Positions 55,129 through 63,544 of a stretch of 64,000 nt of DNA are shown piece after piece. The position numbers and the translations under genes were made by a program. Origin of the DNA: an uncultured Emticicia sp. (GTDB taxonomy: Bacteria; Bacteroidota; Bacteroidia; Cytophagales; Spirosomataceae). The notes beneath the pieces were generated by a model. The model did not search any database and was not told where the DNA came from. It worked only from the letters and a program-made list of their open reading frames with translations. The first letter of the stretch is position 1. Every line of letters starts with the position of its first letter. The stretch is taken from the NCBI RefSeq assembly GCF_937903345.1, contig NZ_CALCZQ010000050.1, positions 62,001-126,000 on the forward strand. The letters run 5' to 3'.

Positions 55129-55136
55129 CAAATATA
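55129..55136 (-). promoter_or_regulatory. Promoter -7 element of the TonB-dependent receptor gene
   Basis: TATATTTG on the minus strand, about 93 bases before the ATG at 55036. The upstream half is not clear. Confidence 0.45.
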
Positions 55137-55213
55137 TGTTTTGTTTTTGTACTAAAATTTTTTAAATTGGTATAAAAAAACACTTTTTTGTGAGCTAAAA
55201 ATTTAAACTAAAA

Positions 55214-55849
55214 ATGGATTATAGCATTTTACAGAAATTAGTTGGTGATTTAGAAAGTTTTGAAGCTGAACAGAATTCTACGAATATTTCAATGGAAGAT
55301 TTTGTGGGATTCCTAAATAAAAAATATTTGCAGAGAATATTGACTCCGCATTTTGTTGAAGCACCTGCTAAAAATGATGAAAATACTATTGGGCAATTAG
55401 TAGCTTTTATGTACCGATATGCCAAGGGGTATATCAAAAAGGCTTTAGAAGAATCTACAATATTGACTTTAGATGATTTTGGCTATTTAGCGGCCGTTTG
55501 GCAGTATGGAAATTTAACCAAAACGCAAGTCATTGAAAAGAATATTCATGAGAAAAACACGGGTATGGAAATTATCAAAAGGTTGATAAATCATCAATTA
55601 CTCGAACAGTATGATGACGAGCAGGATAAAAGGAGCAAACGCCTAAAAATTACACCGCTCGGGCAAGCAGAGTTTTTTAAATCTTTTGATGGAATGCAAA
55701 AAGTAAGCAAGATTATTTCTGGAAAATTGAGTGATGTTGAGAGACTGCAACTTTTTTATTTACTCAACAAACTAAATGATTTCCACAATCGGATTTTCTT
55801 GAACGAAAAAGAAACAAGTGTTGATAAACTTTTAGAAAAATATTTTTAA
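55214..55849 (+). CDS. MarR-like winged-helix regulator
   Basis: A 211-residue protein whose central and C-terminal part is MarR-like: helices around LTLDDFGYLAAVWQYGNLTKTQVIEKN, the recognition region TGMEIIKRLINHQLLEQYDDEQDKRSKRLKITPLG split by the wing, and a dimerising C-terminal helix. The D-x-R-S-K-R-L wing is diagnostic. The N-terminal 60 residues are an extension not usual in MarR. It is divergent from the TonB-dependent receptor gene, a typical place for a local regulator, but the ligand is unknown. Confidence 0.8.
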   Translation: MDYSILQKLVGDLESFEAEQNSTNISMEDFVGFLNKKYLQRILTPHFVEAPAKNDENTIGQLVAFMYRYAKGYIKKALEESTILTLDDFGYLAAVWQYGNLTKTQVIEKNIHEKNTGMEIIKRLINHQLLEQYDDEQDKRSKRLKITPLGQAEFFKSFDGMQKVSKIISGKLSDVERLQLFYLLNKLNDFHNRIFLNEKETSVDKLLEKYF

Positions 55850-55890
55850 AATAATCTCCGTTGTCATTTTTATTAATTAATGAGTAAAAA

Positions 55891-57243
55891 TTATCTTACG
55901 GTTTCCATCATGGCGAGCAATTGGTCTAATTCATATTCTAATACACGACCATTTTGTTTAAGTTTTTTAATATCCTGCAATTCTACACCATTACGCACAT
56001 AAGTTGGCGTTGTGTTTAAAGCAGGATTACGATATCCTTCACGCATAAATCGCTGTATCATTGCCTTAATTTGCTCAGTTGTGTCTTTCTGCTCAACTTT
56101 AGGCTCATTAATTTCGGCATAGGTTGAAGTTTCTTCAACCGGGTTTTGCGTATTGCCTGTATTTATACTTGATGCTCCAACCGAAGCAGTTGGTTGTGGC
56201 AAAGATGCCTTAACAGTAGCAGCTATAACAATTGGTTTTATGTTTTCTACAACTGGTTCAATCAGGTCGAAACCTGCTGCTACAATTGTTACACGCACTT
56301 TCTTGCCTAAATTACTATCAGTAGCAAAACCGTGTTTGAATAAGCTTGCTTTGCTTTGAATCTGACTTTCAACAAATTTTGTTACTAAAGTTTGGTCAGA
56401 AAGTTTGATTTTGTGCTCGGGACTATAAGCAATACTTAATAAAATCCTTTGGGCTCCGCTAATATCGTTGCTTTCAAGCAATGGCGAAGATAAAGCTAGT
56501 TTGATGGCTTCTTCAACTCTTTTTTCGCCTTCGGCTTCAGCTGTTCCCATCACGGCTTGTCCGGCACCGCCTAAAACCTTCTTTACATCGGCAAAGTCAA
56601 GATTGATGATACCAGTACGAGTAATTAGCTCCGCAATACTTTTTACACCATTGGCCAATACATCATCGGCTTTCGCATAAGCCTCTTCGATGTCCATATC
56701 GCCATATTGTTCTTCCAAACGCTCATTCTTGATAATAAGAACTGTATCACAGTTTTTCTTTAATTCTTCTATACCGATTCTTGCTTGTACTATCTTATCA
56801 CCACCTTCAAACGGGAATGGGTCTGTTACGACCGCAATTGTCAAAAGGTTCATTTCTTTAGCGATTTTTGCAATGACCGGTGCAGCACCAGTACCCGTTC
56901 CACCACCCATACCAGCTGTAATGAAAACCATTTCAGTTGGCTCTTTGAGTAATTCGCGGATTGATTTTTCGCTTTCTTCGGCTGCTTTTTTACCCATTGT
57001 TGGCTCAGTGCCAGCTCCTAAACCTTTGGTAAGCTCAACCCCAATTTGTAGTCGTTTTATTTCTGGAGAGGCAGATTCGAGGGCTTGTTGGTCAGTATTA
57101 CAGATAACTAGACCAATATCATTAACGCCCATATTGTGCATGTGCTTAACAGCATTACAGCCTGCACCACCTACACCAATTACTTTAATTATGTTTCTGA
57201 ATTTGTTCTTTGGGACAAGTTCATAATCTGGTTCTTCTGACAT
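55891..57243 (-). CDS. ftsZ: Cell division protein FtsZ
   Basis: Tubulin-like GTPase that forms the division ring. The 450 residues carry IKVIGVGGAGCNAVKHM, the tubulin signature GMGGGTGTGAAPVIA, and DLIxAG-type synergy-loop residues NLDFADVKKVLGGAG. The C-terminal third is a variable linker followed by a tail (VRNGVELQDIKKLKQNG, EYELDQLLAMMETVR). Last gene of the ftsW-murG-x-ftsQ-ftsA-ftsZ group; a 116-base gap separates it from ftsA. Confidence 0.97.
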   Translation of the reverse strand: MSEEPDYELVPKNKFRNIIKVIGVGGAGCNAVKHMHNMGVNDIGLVICNTDQQALESASPEIKRLQIGVELTKGLGAGTEPTMGKKAAEESEKSIRELLKEPTEMVFITAGMGGGTGTGAAPVIAKIAKEMNLLTIAVVTDPFPFEGGDKIVQARIGIEELKKNCDTVLIIKNERLEEQYGDMDIEEAYAKADDVLANGVKSIAELITRTGIINLDFADVKKVLGGAGQAVMGTAEAEGEKRVEEAIKLALSSPLLESNDISGAQRILLSIAYSPEHKIKLSDQTLVTKFVESQIQSKASLFKHGFATDSNLGKKVRVTIVAAGFDLIEPVVENIKPIVIAATVKASLPQPTASVGASSINTGNTQNPVEETSTYAEINEPKVEQKDTTEQIKAMIQRFMREGYRNPALNTTPTYVRNGVELQDIKKLKQNGRVLEYELDQLLAMMETVR

Positions 57244-57359
57244 AGTGATAAACTTTTATAGATTAGGAAAACCGTTTTTTTTACTTAAAATCTTGATAAA
57301 AACGAATTTTTATCAAAAAATTACAAATAATTTCAAATATAATAAATATATCTGAAATA

Positions 57360-58778
57360 TTATAAGTAGCCATTATCGTCGCCAAAATCTGATTTGGGAG
57401 CCTGCACTTGACGTTTAAGCCAATTGAGAATACCTCCGCCCTGTTGAGGATCTTCTTGTGGAGTTGGTGGATCAACTTCTTTATGACGACCAACATTACG
57501 CGTTTCAAATCCGTTGCTTGGGTTGGTCGGCAATTGGCTTTGTGGAATTTCTCCCCAAATTACCTCTTGTGGTACTCGCTCATCTAATGGCAAGAATCCT
57601 GATAAAACCAAGCCAACAACAGTTGCATATTTTGGGTCAATAATTTTACTTAAAGAGCTTTCTCCGATATTCCGAACGTTGTTTCCAACCCTAATATTCA
57701 TGCCGTTGGTAACTTGGTCGAAAACTTCTTTGATCATTCTAATATTGGCAGTTCCTCCCGTAAGCACAACGCCATTAATGAGTTGTCCTTCGTATCCAGA
57801 ATGCATAATTTCGGCCATTACCATTGCTGCAATTTCTTTTAGACGCTCTTCGATGATAATACTTACGTTTTTTGCTACGATTTCTTTATCAGGTAAGCCT
57901 TCAACTCCAGGGATTTTGATAATATCATTTTTACCTACTTCATCAGGTGGAACATCCCCCATGATGAGTTTGAGTTTTTCAGCGTGGTCGGGTAAAATTT
58001 GGAATGCTTTTACAAGGTCATTTGTGATACTTTTTCCTGCAAAAGGAATTACCGAAATATGTCGTAAACCACTTTCGTGAAAAATTGCTACCTCAGTTGT
58101 ATCACCACCTACGTTTACCACGGCAACGCCTAATTTTTTGTCTATTTCGATTAAAACCGACATTGCATCGGCCAAAGGAGAGAATAAAGTATGAACTATC
58201 TTTAATGGTATAAAACGCTTATTATCTTGAATCTTTACGCCAACGCTCTCAATGGTTTGTTGGAGTGCAATATGTGGGTCGTTTGGTGTTGAAATCAAGA
58301 AGAAGTTTCCACCGAGTGTTACACCGAAACGCCCGATTGGGTTTTCGGGTACTAATGCACGGTCAATGATAAATTCCTGAGGGAAAGTGTGAATAATAAG
58401 GTTTCCAGCAGTAGGACGAAACGATTTGCGAATATCAACTGCCAATTTTTCGATTTCTTCTTTTCGAATAGTTGTGCGGCTATCGTTACGAGTTAAGAAG
58501 TTTTGGTGGCTTCTTCCTTCAACATACTCGCCCGAAATATTCACGATTACATTTTGGATATTTATGTCGGCTTTGTCAGATAATTTAGTAAGTATACGGT
58601 CAATATCTCGAGCGGTAAACTCTAAGTTTACAACAGTTCCATTCGATACACGCCCCTTTTGGGTAGGTTCTTCAACCATATCAAGAATTTTTACTTTCCC
58701 GATAGAGTCCATTATCCCTGCCACTGCACAAATTTTTGTGCTACCGATATCAATACCTACAATTACACCTTTATTCAT
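57360..58778 (-). CDS. ftsA: Cell division protein FtsA
   Basis: Actin-like protein that tethers FtsZ filaments to the membrane. From ATG 58778 it has 472 residues; an open frame reaches back 17 codons to 58829, but MNKGVIVGIDIGSTKICAVAG is the canonical start. The phosphate motifs GIDIGSTK and VVNVGGDTTEVAIF, and INGVVLTGGTANIRMI, are present. The C terminus is proline/glutamine-rich and ends in a short amphipathic WLKRQVQAP stretch that may be the membrane-targeting helix. It lies 56 bases downstream of ftsQ. Confidence 0.96.
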   Translation of the reverse strand: MNKGVIVGIDIGSTKICAVAGIMDSIGKVKILDMVEEPTQKGRVSNGTVVNLEFTARDIDRILTKLSDKADINIQNVIVNISGEYVEGRSHQNFLTRNDSRTTIRKEEIEKLAVDIRKSFRPTAGNLIIHTFPQEFIIDRALVPENPIGRFGVTLGGNFFLISTPNDPHIALQQTIESVGVKIQDNKRFIPLKIVHTLFSPLADAMSVLIEIDKKLGVAVVNVGGDTTEVAIFHESGLRHISVIPFAGKSITNDLVKAFQILPDHAEKLKLIMGDVPPDEVGKNDIIKIPGVEGLPDKEIVAKNVSIIIEERLKEIAAMVMAEIMHSGYEGQLINGVVLTGGTANIRMIKEVFDQVTNGMNIRVGNNVRNIGESSLSKIIDPKYATVVGLVLSGFLPLDERVPQEVIWGEIPQSQLPTNPSNGFETRNVGRHKEVDPPTPQEDPQQGGGILNWLKRQVQAPKSDFGDDNGYL

Positions 58779-58834
58779 TCTTGTATTATTTATAAGGCTT
58801 TTAGTCCGAAAGAAATGGCTAAAAGTCACAGCTT

Positions 58835-59602
58835 TTATCTACAAACAATTTGCCCGTCGTATTTTACACTCACTGATGTAAAACCATCCCAGCCTTTAAC
58901 GGGTAGGATTTGATTATAAAAAATTTTCAATCTATTTAATCTGTTTTCAATATTTGTAGGTTCGCCAAACTCAATAATATGGTTGCCAACCAACGGAACG
59001 ACGTCAATATCTCCGTTTGCGTCAATGTCAAGCTGAGTAAATTGAGCCTTCAAAAAGGAATCATCGTTAATAAAACGTATAAATTGTAGATTCTTTTCCT
59101 GACGCTTAGTTTTTAAATTTGACATATTTCGGAAATATACGCCCGAAAGTAATAAAATTCTTGCGGAATATTGGTTGGAGAGTGGAAAAAAACTTCCGTC
59201 GGCATCTACATATACATCATCACGACCATCAGACATCAGAATTCGAGCAATTGGAATGTGTTGTTCGATGTCAACATTGAGTGTACCATCTATTCCACGA
59301 AATACCTGACAGCTTTTAATTTGTCGGTTACGCAACACTCGTTGCTCAATTTCTTGCAGGTCGATTTTCTCAAAAAGCTTACCTATGAGTTGGTCGCTGC
59401 CAAATTTTGTAACAAGTGATTCGATGTCTTGTTTATTGATAAAAAATTGTTTGTCGGCATTTTTGAAGCTAATTTGAATTTTCTTACAACGTTTTGAAGA
59501 AAAACTATCAGTCGAAAAGGTAATCAAAACAACAATAGCACAGACGGCTATTACTCCCAATAGCACTTTGCCAATTTTTCCAAAGTTGATATTACGAAAC
59601 AT
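58835..59602 (-). CDS. ftsQ: Cell division protein FtsQ/DivIB
   Basis: A bitopic division protein linking early and late divisome parts. The 255 residues have one membrane helix (about 11-31, KVLLGVIAVCAIVVLITF), a POTRA-like domain (about 40-110, IQISFKNADKQFFINKQDIESLV) and a beta domain (RVLRNRQIKSCQVFRGIDGTL to DGFTSVSVKYDGQIVCR). Sequence conservation in this family is low, so position between the cell-wall genes and ftsA supports the call. Confidence 0.88.
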   Translation of the reverse strand: MFRNINFGKIGKVLLGVIAVCAIVVLITFSTDSFSSKRCKKIQISFKNADKQFFINKQDIESLVTKFGSDQLIGKLFEKIDLQEIEQRVLRNRQIKSCQVFRGIDGTLNVDIEQHIPIARILMSDGRDDVYVDADGSFFPLSNQYSARILLLSGVYFRNMSNLKTKRQEKNLQFIRFINDDSFLKAQFTQLDIDANGDIDVVPLVGNHIIEFGEPTNIENRLNRLKIFYNQILPVKGWDGFTSVSVKYDGQIVCR

Positions 59603-59639
59603 TTTTATAGGTATTAGGAAAATTTATTACTTTTTATTG

Positions 59640-59720
59640 TGGAAATTGGTTACTGGTAAACTGGTTACTGGGAAAATAACCTTTAGCATAAACTAATAAC
59701 CAGTAACAACTAACTAATCT
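59640..59720. repeat. Spacer with repeated and inverted TTACTGG units
   Basis: Between ftsQ and the Ate-like gene. GGTTACTGG occurs twice within 22 bases (59648-59671), and the inverse CCAGTAAC follows at 59700-59707, so the arms can pair. No reading frame. The segment marks the place where murC would usually be found. Confidence 0.6.
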
Positions 59721-59725
59721 CCAAT

Positions 59726-60502
59726 TCACAATTGCTTCAAAAATTCATTTTGATTGTCCATTGTTTTGAATTCATCCGAAAATTTAGGTTCTAAATCGCT
59801 TTTACAAAGACTTTTTAGGCGTTCAATGTCTTGATTCCAACGATAACCATCAAAGTAAGCTAAACCTTTGTGATCTCTTATTTTATACAAGGCCGATGAT
59901 TTGTAGGCAGTTCCGAGATAAACGTACTTTAGGCAGTTTTCCTTTCCCCACTTAATCACTCGCCACATGAGCCATTTTCCGAGTGAATGGTTTCGCATAT
60001 AGTCAGTATCAAAAAAAGCAAACCAGTAATGAAGCATTTCGCCTTCAATAACAGCATACACAAAACCTATTAGTTTGCCGTTGATACTAAATCTGAAAAT
60101 GTGAGTACCCGTTTCTCTCGATAAAATATATTGCCAACGCTCCATGCTCATATTATCCTCGCCGATGCGTTGCGAAATGTATTCTTGACTAAGACCTACG
60201 AAATCAGCCGCATTTAACTCGAAATCTTCTTTTCGAATTACTTCTAACTGAATATTAAGCGGCTCAACTAAACGATTTACACGACGATTTTCTGAGGTAT
60301 CTTCAAATCTATCGAGTTCAACTCTTAAACTACGGGCTAAGTAAAAAGTATCTCCTTCAATGTTCAAATTTCCAGTATAAGGCAGAAAACCTTTTTCGTA
60401 TATTTGAGATAATTCGCTTTGTGATTCTTTCAAGCAATAAATTGCATAATCGAATGTATAAGTCGAATAATCTACTTTGTTTTCAGAAAAAAATATCTTC
60501 AT
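59726..60502 (-). CDS. Arginyl/leucyl-tRNA-protein transferase-like (Ate/Bpt, GNAT fold) protein
   Basis: A 258-residue protein of the GNAT-fold aminoacyl-transferase group. The C-terminal half matches the Ate1/Bpt pattern: FRFSINGKLIGFVYAVIEGEML, HYWFAFFDTDY, NHSLGKWLMWRVIKWGKE, LKYVYLGTAYKSSALYKIRD and YFDGYRW. Such enzymes add Arg or Leu from charged tRNA to protein N termini and mark them for degradation. The cysteine-rich N-terminal motif of true Ate1 is not seen, so the acceptor or donor may differ. It sits 3 bases from murG inside the wall and division cluster, in the usual place of murC. Co-transcription with murG is likely. Confidence 0.72.
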   Translation of the reverse strand: MKIFFSENKVDYSTYTFDYAIYCLKESQSELSQIYEKGFLPYTGNLNIEGDTFYLARSLRVELDRFEDTSENRRVNRLVEPLNIQLEVIRKEDFELNAADFVGLSQEYISQRIGEDNMSMERWQYILSRETGTHIFRFSINGKLIGFVYAVIEGEMLHYWFAFFDTDYMRNHSLGKWLMWRVIKWGKENCLKYVYLGTAYKSSALYKIRDHKGLAYFDGYRWNQDIERLKSLCKSDLEPKFSDEFKTMDNQNEFLKQL

Positions 60503-60505
60503 GCC

Positions 60506-61603
60506 TTATTTATTAATAATTTTCAAAACCTCAGCGGAGATTTCCTTACCCGCATTTGGTTTCGCCAGTGTGCTAATGTTTTGACTCAATTGATACATTT
60601 CAGTTTTATCATGGGCCAATTTTATTGCAATATCAACTAAAATATCTCCCGCTTCACTGTCTTTTACCAACCAAGCTGCTTTTTCATGTACTAAACTCAT
60701 GGCGTTTTGAGTTTGATGGTCTTCGGCTGCGGTTGGCAGAGGTACTAAAATCGAAGGTTTTTCGGCCAAACAAAGCTCAGAAACTGATAATGCTCCTGCA
60801 CGAGAGACAACCAAATCGGCAGCGGCATAAGCCAAATCCATTTCATAAATAAAATCAGAAACAAATACTCGCCGCGTTTGTAGAGACTCAACTGCTTGTT
60901 TGGCCTTAGCAATGAATAACTTGCCAGTTTGCCAAATAACCTGCAAATCATTTGAGATTAAATCATTCAAACCTGCGAAAATAGCCTCATTAATAGTTCT
61001 CGCTCCTTGGCTTCCACCGATTACCAAAAGTATTTTGCGTTCGGGATCAAGTCCGAAATGCTTGAATGCTTGTGCTCTTTTCGAGGCTGTTTCCAAAATA
61101 TCTTTTCTTACTGGATTACCTGTCATTACTAGTTTTTCTTTCGGGAAAAACTGCTCCATATTTGGGTAAGCCACGCAGATTCTTTGAGCTTTTTTAGCTA
61201 AAAACTTATTTGTAACGCCTGCATAAGAGTTTTGCTCTTGTATAAGCGTTGGAACGCCCAAAAAATTAGCCATTATGAGTGTTGGCCCACTGGCATAGCC
61301 ACCAACACCAATCGCAATGTCTGGTTTAAAGTCTTTAATGATTTGGTAGGTTTTCCAAAGACTTTTTATCAGCTTAAACGGTAAGCCCAAATTGGCCAAA
61401 ACATTGGAACGATTGATACCCGCAATCGGTAAACCAATGATTTTGTAGCCTGCTTTTGGCACTTTTTCCATTTCCATTTTGCCTTCGGCCCCAACAAAAA
61501 GAATTTCGTTGGAAGAATCAATGGCTTTTAGCTCGTTTGCAATTGCAACTGCGGGATAAATGTGGCCGCCAGTACCTCCACCGCTGATAATAATTTTTTT
61601 CAT
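60506..61603 (-). CDS. murG: UDP-GlcNAc:undecaprenyl-pyrophosphoryl-MurNAc-pentapeptide GlcNAc transferase
   Basis: Converts lipid I to lipid II at the inner face of the membrane. The 365 residues show the GT-B signatures ISGGGTGGHIYPAVAIANEL, GVGGYASGPTLIMANFLGVP, IQEQNSYAGVTNKFLAKKA, the second glycine loop VIGGSQGARTINEAI and SRAGALSVSELCLAEKPSILVPLP with the UDP-GlcNAc-binding end. Full length. It lies 81 bases downstream of ftsW. Confidence 0.97.
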   Translation of the reverse strand: MKKIIISGGGTGGHIYPAVAIANELKAIDSSNEILFVGAEGKMEMEKVPKAGYKIIGLPIAGINRSNVLANLGLPFKLIKSLWKTYQIIKDFKPDIAIGVGGYASGPTLIMANFLGVPTLIQEQNSYAGVTNKFLAKKAQRICVAYPNMEQFFPKEKLVMTGNPVRKDILETASKRAQAFKHFGLDPERKILLVIGGSQGARTINEAIFAGLNDLISNDLQVIWQTGKLFIAKAKQAVESLQTRRVFVSDFIYEMDLAYAAADLVVSRAGALSVSELCLAEKPSILVPLPTAAEDHQTQNAMSLVHEKAAWLVKDSEAGDILVDIAIKLAHDKTEMYQLSQNISTLAKPNAGKEISAEVLKIINK

Positions 61604-61684
61604 AAGCCCTTCACCCCTAAAGGGGAACTTTTATATTCTATTTTATTTACAAGTGGCTTAACTTTCAGAAACTAAAACTCAATT

Positions 61685-62863
61685 TTAATCATTTAGTGAC
61701 TTTTCGTCATATTCTTCTTTGCTTACGCTCAGAACAATACCAATAGCCACGGCAGTAAATAAAATAGATGTTCCACCCATACTCATCAATGGTAGCGTTT
61801 GACCGGTAACTGGCCCTAAACCAACATTTATAAACATATGAATGAATGCCTGAAATACAATACTAAAAGTAAGCCCAACGCACAAAAGCCCTCCAAATGC
61901 TCGTTGAGTATTGCTGACGTTTTTTAGACCACGATATAAAAGCCAAAGATACAAACCCATTACGAAAATAGCACCCAACATCCCGTATTCTTCTACTATA
62001 ATCGCATAGATATAGTCAGAAAAAGCTTCTGGCAAATAGTTTCGTTGGAAACTATTGCCTGGTCCGATACCAATTGCTCCACCACGAGCAATTGCAATCA
62101 TGGCTTGTTCTTTCTGAAAATTATCATCACGGGTAGGATTCCCAATTTCCTTATCTCTATTTATATCAATTTTTGCAAAAGCCTCTATACGCTCGAGTAC
62201 AACTTGCCCACGCCCAAATTCGACGCCTTTGGAGTACATATAAATACTTATACTCATCACGATAAATAATGCCCCAATTACTGAAAAAGCCATTCGGAGT
62301 AAATATCTACTTGGTACTCGACCCATAAACATAATCAAGAAACAAGTTACACCTAAAATAATAGCTGTCGAGAAATTAGTAATGGCAAGCAATCCGCATA
62401 ATAGGCCACACCAGAATATTAAGCCAGTGAGAGTTTTTTGAGTATATTCCACATTTTGTCGGCGTGCCAACATGGCAGCAAGATTGGTGATAAGCACTAA
62501 GCGTACAAAGTCAGAAGATTGAAATGAAATGCCGAAGAGGCTAATCCAACGTTTTGTACCACCAACTGTTGTTCCGAATAAATAGGTATAAAGTAACAAA
62601 AAAGGGGTAATCCAAAGAAGTAACTTTGATATGCCAGCATATTTGGTATAATCAATTCGGTGTATCACCCAAATAACAAATAAGCCAAGTAATAAGTGAG
62701 CTGTGTGAGTAAGGAGGTAGCTTTCGGTATTTCCACCAGCTTTTTTATAAGCAAGAGCAGAGCTAGCACTATAAACTACCATCATACTAAATAAAGACAG
62801 AAGTACAATGATGAACCAGATTTGCCAGTCACCACGCAGTTTGTTTTTCAACCACGTTTCCAT
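61685..62863 (-). CDS. ftsW: SEDS glycosyltransferase FtsW
   Basis: The septal peptidoglycan polymerase of the SEDS family. The 392 residues hold about ten membrane helices. KPASALAY-type VYSASSALAYKK, GGTKRWISLFGISFQSSDFVRLVLI, the extracellular loop GGAIGIGPGNSFQRNYLPEAFSDYIYAIIVEEYGMLGA and the C-terminal GQTLPLMSMGGTSILFTAVAIG are typical. Because it heads the murG-ftsQ-ftsA-ftsZ group, FtsW is more likely than RodA. Confidence 0.93.
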   Translation of the reverse strand: METWLKNKLRGDWQIWFIIVLLSLFSMMVVYSASSALAYKKAGGNTESYLLTHTAHLLLGLFVIWVIHRIDYTKYAGISKLLLWITPFLLLYTYLFGTTVGGTKRWISLFGISFQSSDFVRLVLITNLAAMLARRQNVEYTQKTLTGLIFWCGLLCGLLAITNFSTAIILGVTCFLIMFMGRVPSRYLLRMAFSVIGALFIVMSISIYMYSKGVEFGRGQVVLERIEAFAKIDINRDKEIGNPTRDDNFQKEQAMIAIARGGAIGIGPGNSFQRNYLPEAFSDYIYAIIVEEYGMLGAIFVMGLYLWLLYRGLKNVSNTQRAFGGLLCVGLTFSIVFQAFIHMFINVGLGPVTGQTLPLMSMGGTSILFTAVAIGIVLSVSKEEYDEKSLND

Positions 62864-63138
62864 GATTTTGCTTTGGCGGCATTATGCCACCGATTAAGAT
62901 TATAAGGAATAAGCACGATTAAAGATTTAAATATTAGGCAAGTACTTGTCTAAATTTAAACCTAGTAACAAATGTAAATTATTTCAAAAAGAAAGAAAAG
63001 GAAAATTCGAGATTTTTCTTTTAAGGCTTTCATACAGTGTTTTTTTTATAATGAAGCCTATTTTAATAGTTTTTAGCATTATTTTATATGGTTTGACTAT
63101 TTAGATTGATAAATACTTTTAATAAATATTATTATAAA
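62864..63138. other. Spacer between mscL and ftsW
   Basis: About 275 AT-rich bases with no frame or RNA gene recognised. It should contain the promoter of the division cluster, but no clear TAnnTTTG on the minus strand was found. Confidence 0.35.
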
Positions 63139-63171
63139 AAAAGCCTGTATTTGATAAAAATACAGGCTTTT
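63139..63171. terminator. Terminator after mscL
   Basis: A perfect 14-bp stem AAAAGCCTGTATTT (63139-63152) with 63158-63171 and a 5-base loop; A-tracts on the left serve as the T run for the minus-strand mscL transcript. Confidence 0.85.
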
Positions 63172-63187
63172 AGCTAGAAAAAAGATG

Positions 63188-63508
63188 TTATTTTTCGGTT
63201 AATCGTGATTTATTTGCTGCTTTAACAATCAAGAAAATAACCCAAGCTACAATCAAGAATTGAATAACGATTTGGATGAAGTTTCCATACATGATATTTA
63301 CTGGATAAACACCTTTTTCGTCCGGTTGTCCCAAGTGTAAGGCAAGGGTTTTAAAATCTACGCCAGCCAGGAAGTACCCAACAATAGGCATAATTATATC
63401 ATCAACTAATGAAGTTGTAATTTTGGCAAAAGCACCGCCAATAATAATACCAACGGCTAAATCAAGTACGTTGCCTTGTACGATAAATGTTTTAAATTCT
63501 TTTAACAT
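63188..63508 (-). CDS. mscL: Large-conductance mechanosensitive channel
   Basis: A pentameric inner-membrane channel that opens under membrane tension to release solutes on hypo-osmotic shock. The 106 residues have the N-terminal MLKEFKTFIVQGNVLDLAVGIIIGGAF pore helix, the periplasmic loop and the second helix (IQIVIQFLIVAWVIFLIVKA). The cytoplasmic bundle is very short compared with E. coli MscL (136 residues), which is common in small orthologues. Confidence 0.95.
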   Translation of the reverse strand: MLKEFKTFIVQGNVLDLAVGIIIGGAFAKITTSLVDDIIMPIVGYFLAGVDFKTLALHLGQPDEKGVYPVNIMYGNFIQIVIQFLIVAWVIFLIVKAANKSRLTEK

Positions 63509-63544
63509 AGATTCAAAAAGATTTAATTATGATTGGATAAATTA

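Noticed and set aside
56690..57226. A 178-codon open frame antisense to ftsZ
   Set aside because: It is opposite a fully conserved ftsZ region and has no recognisable features.
57514..58080. A 188-codon frame antisense to ftsA
   Set aside because: Serine- and isoleucine-rich shadow of ftsA with no promoter or family match.
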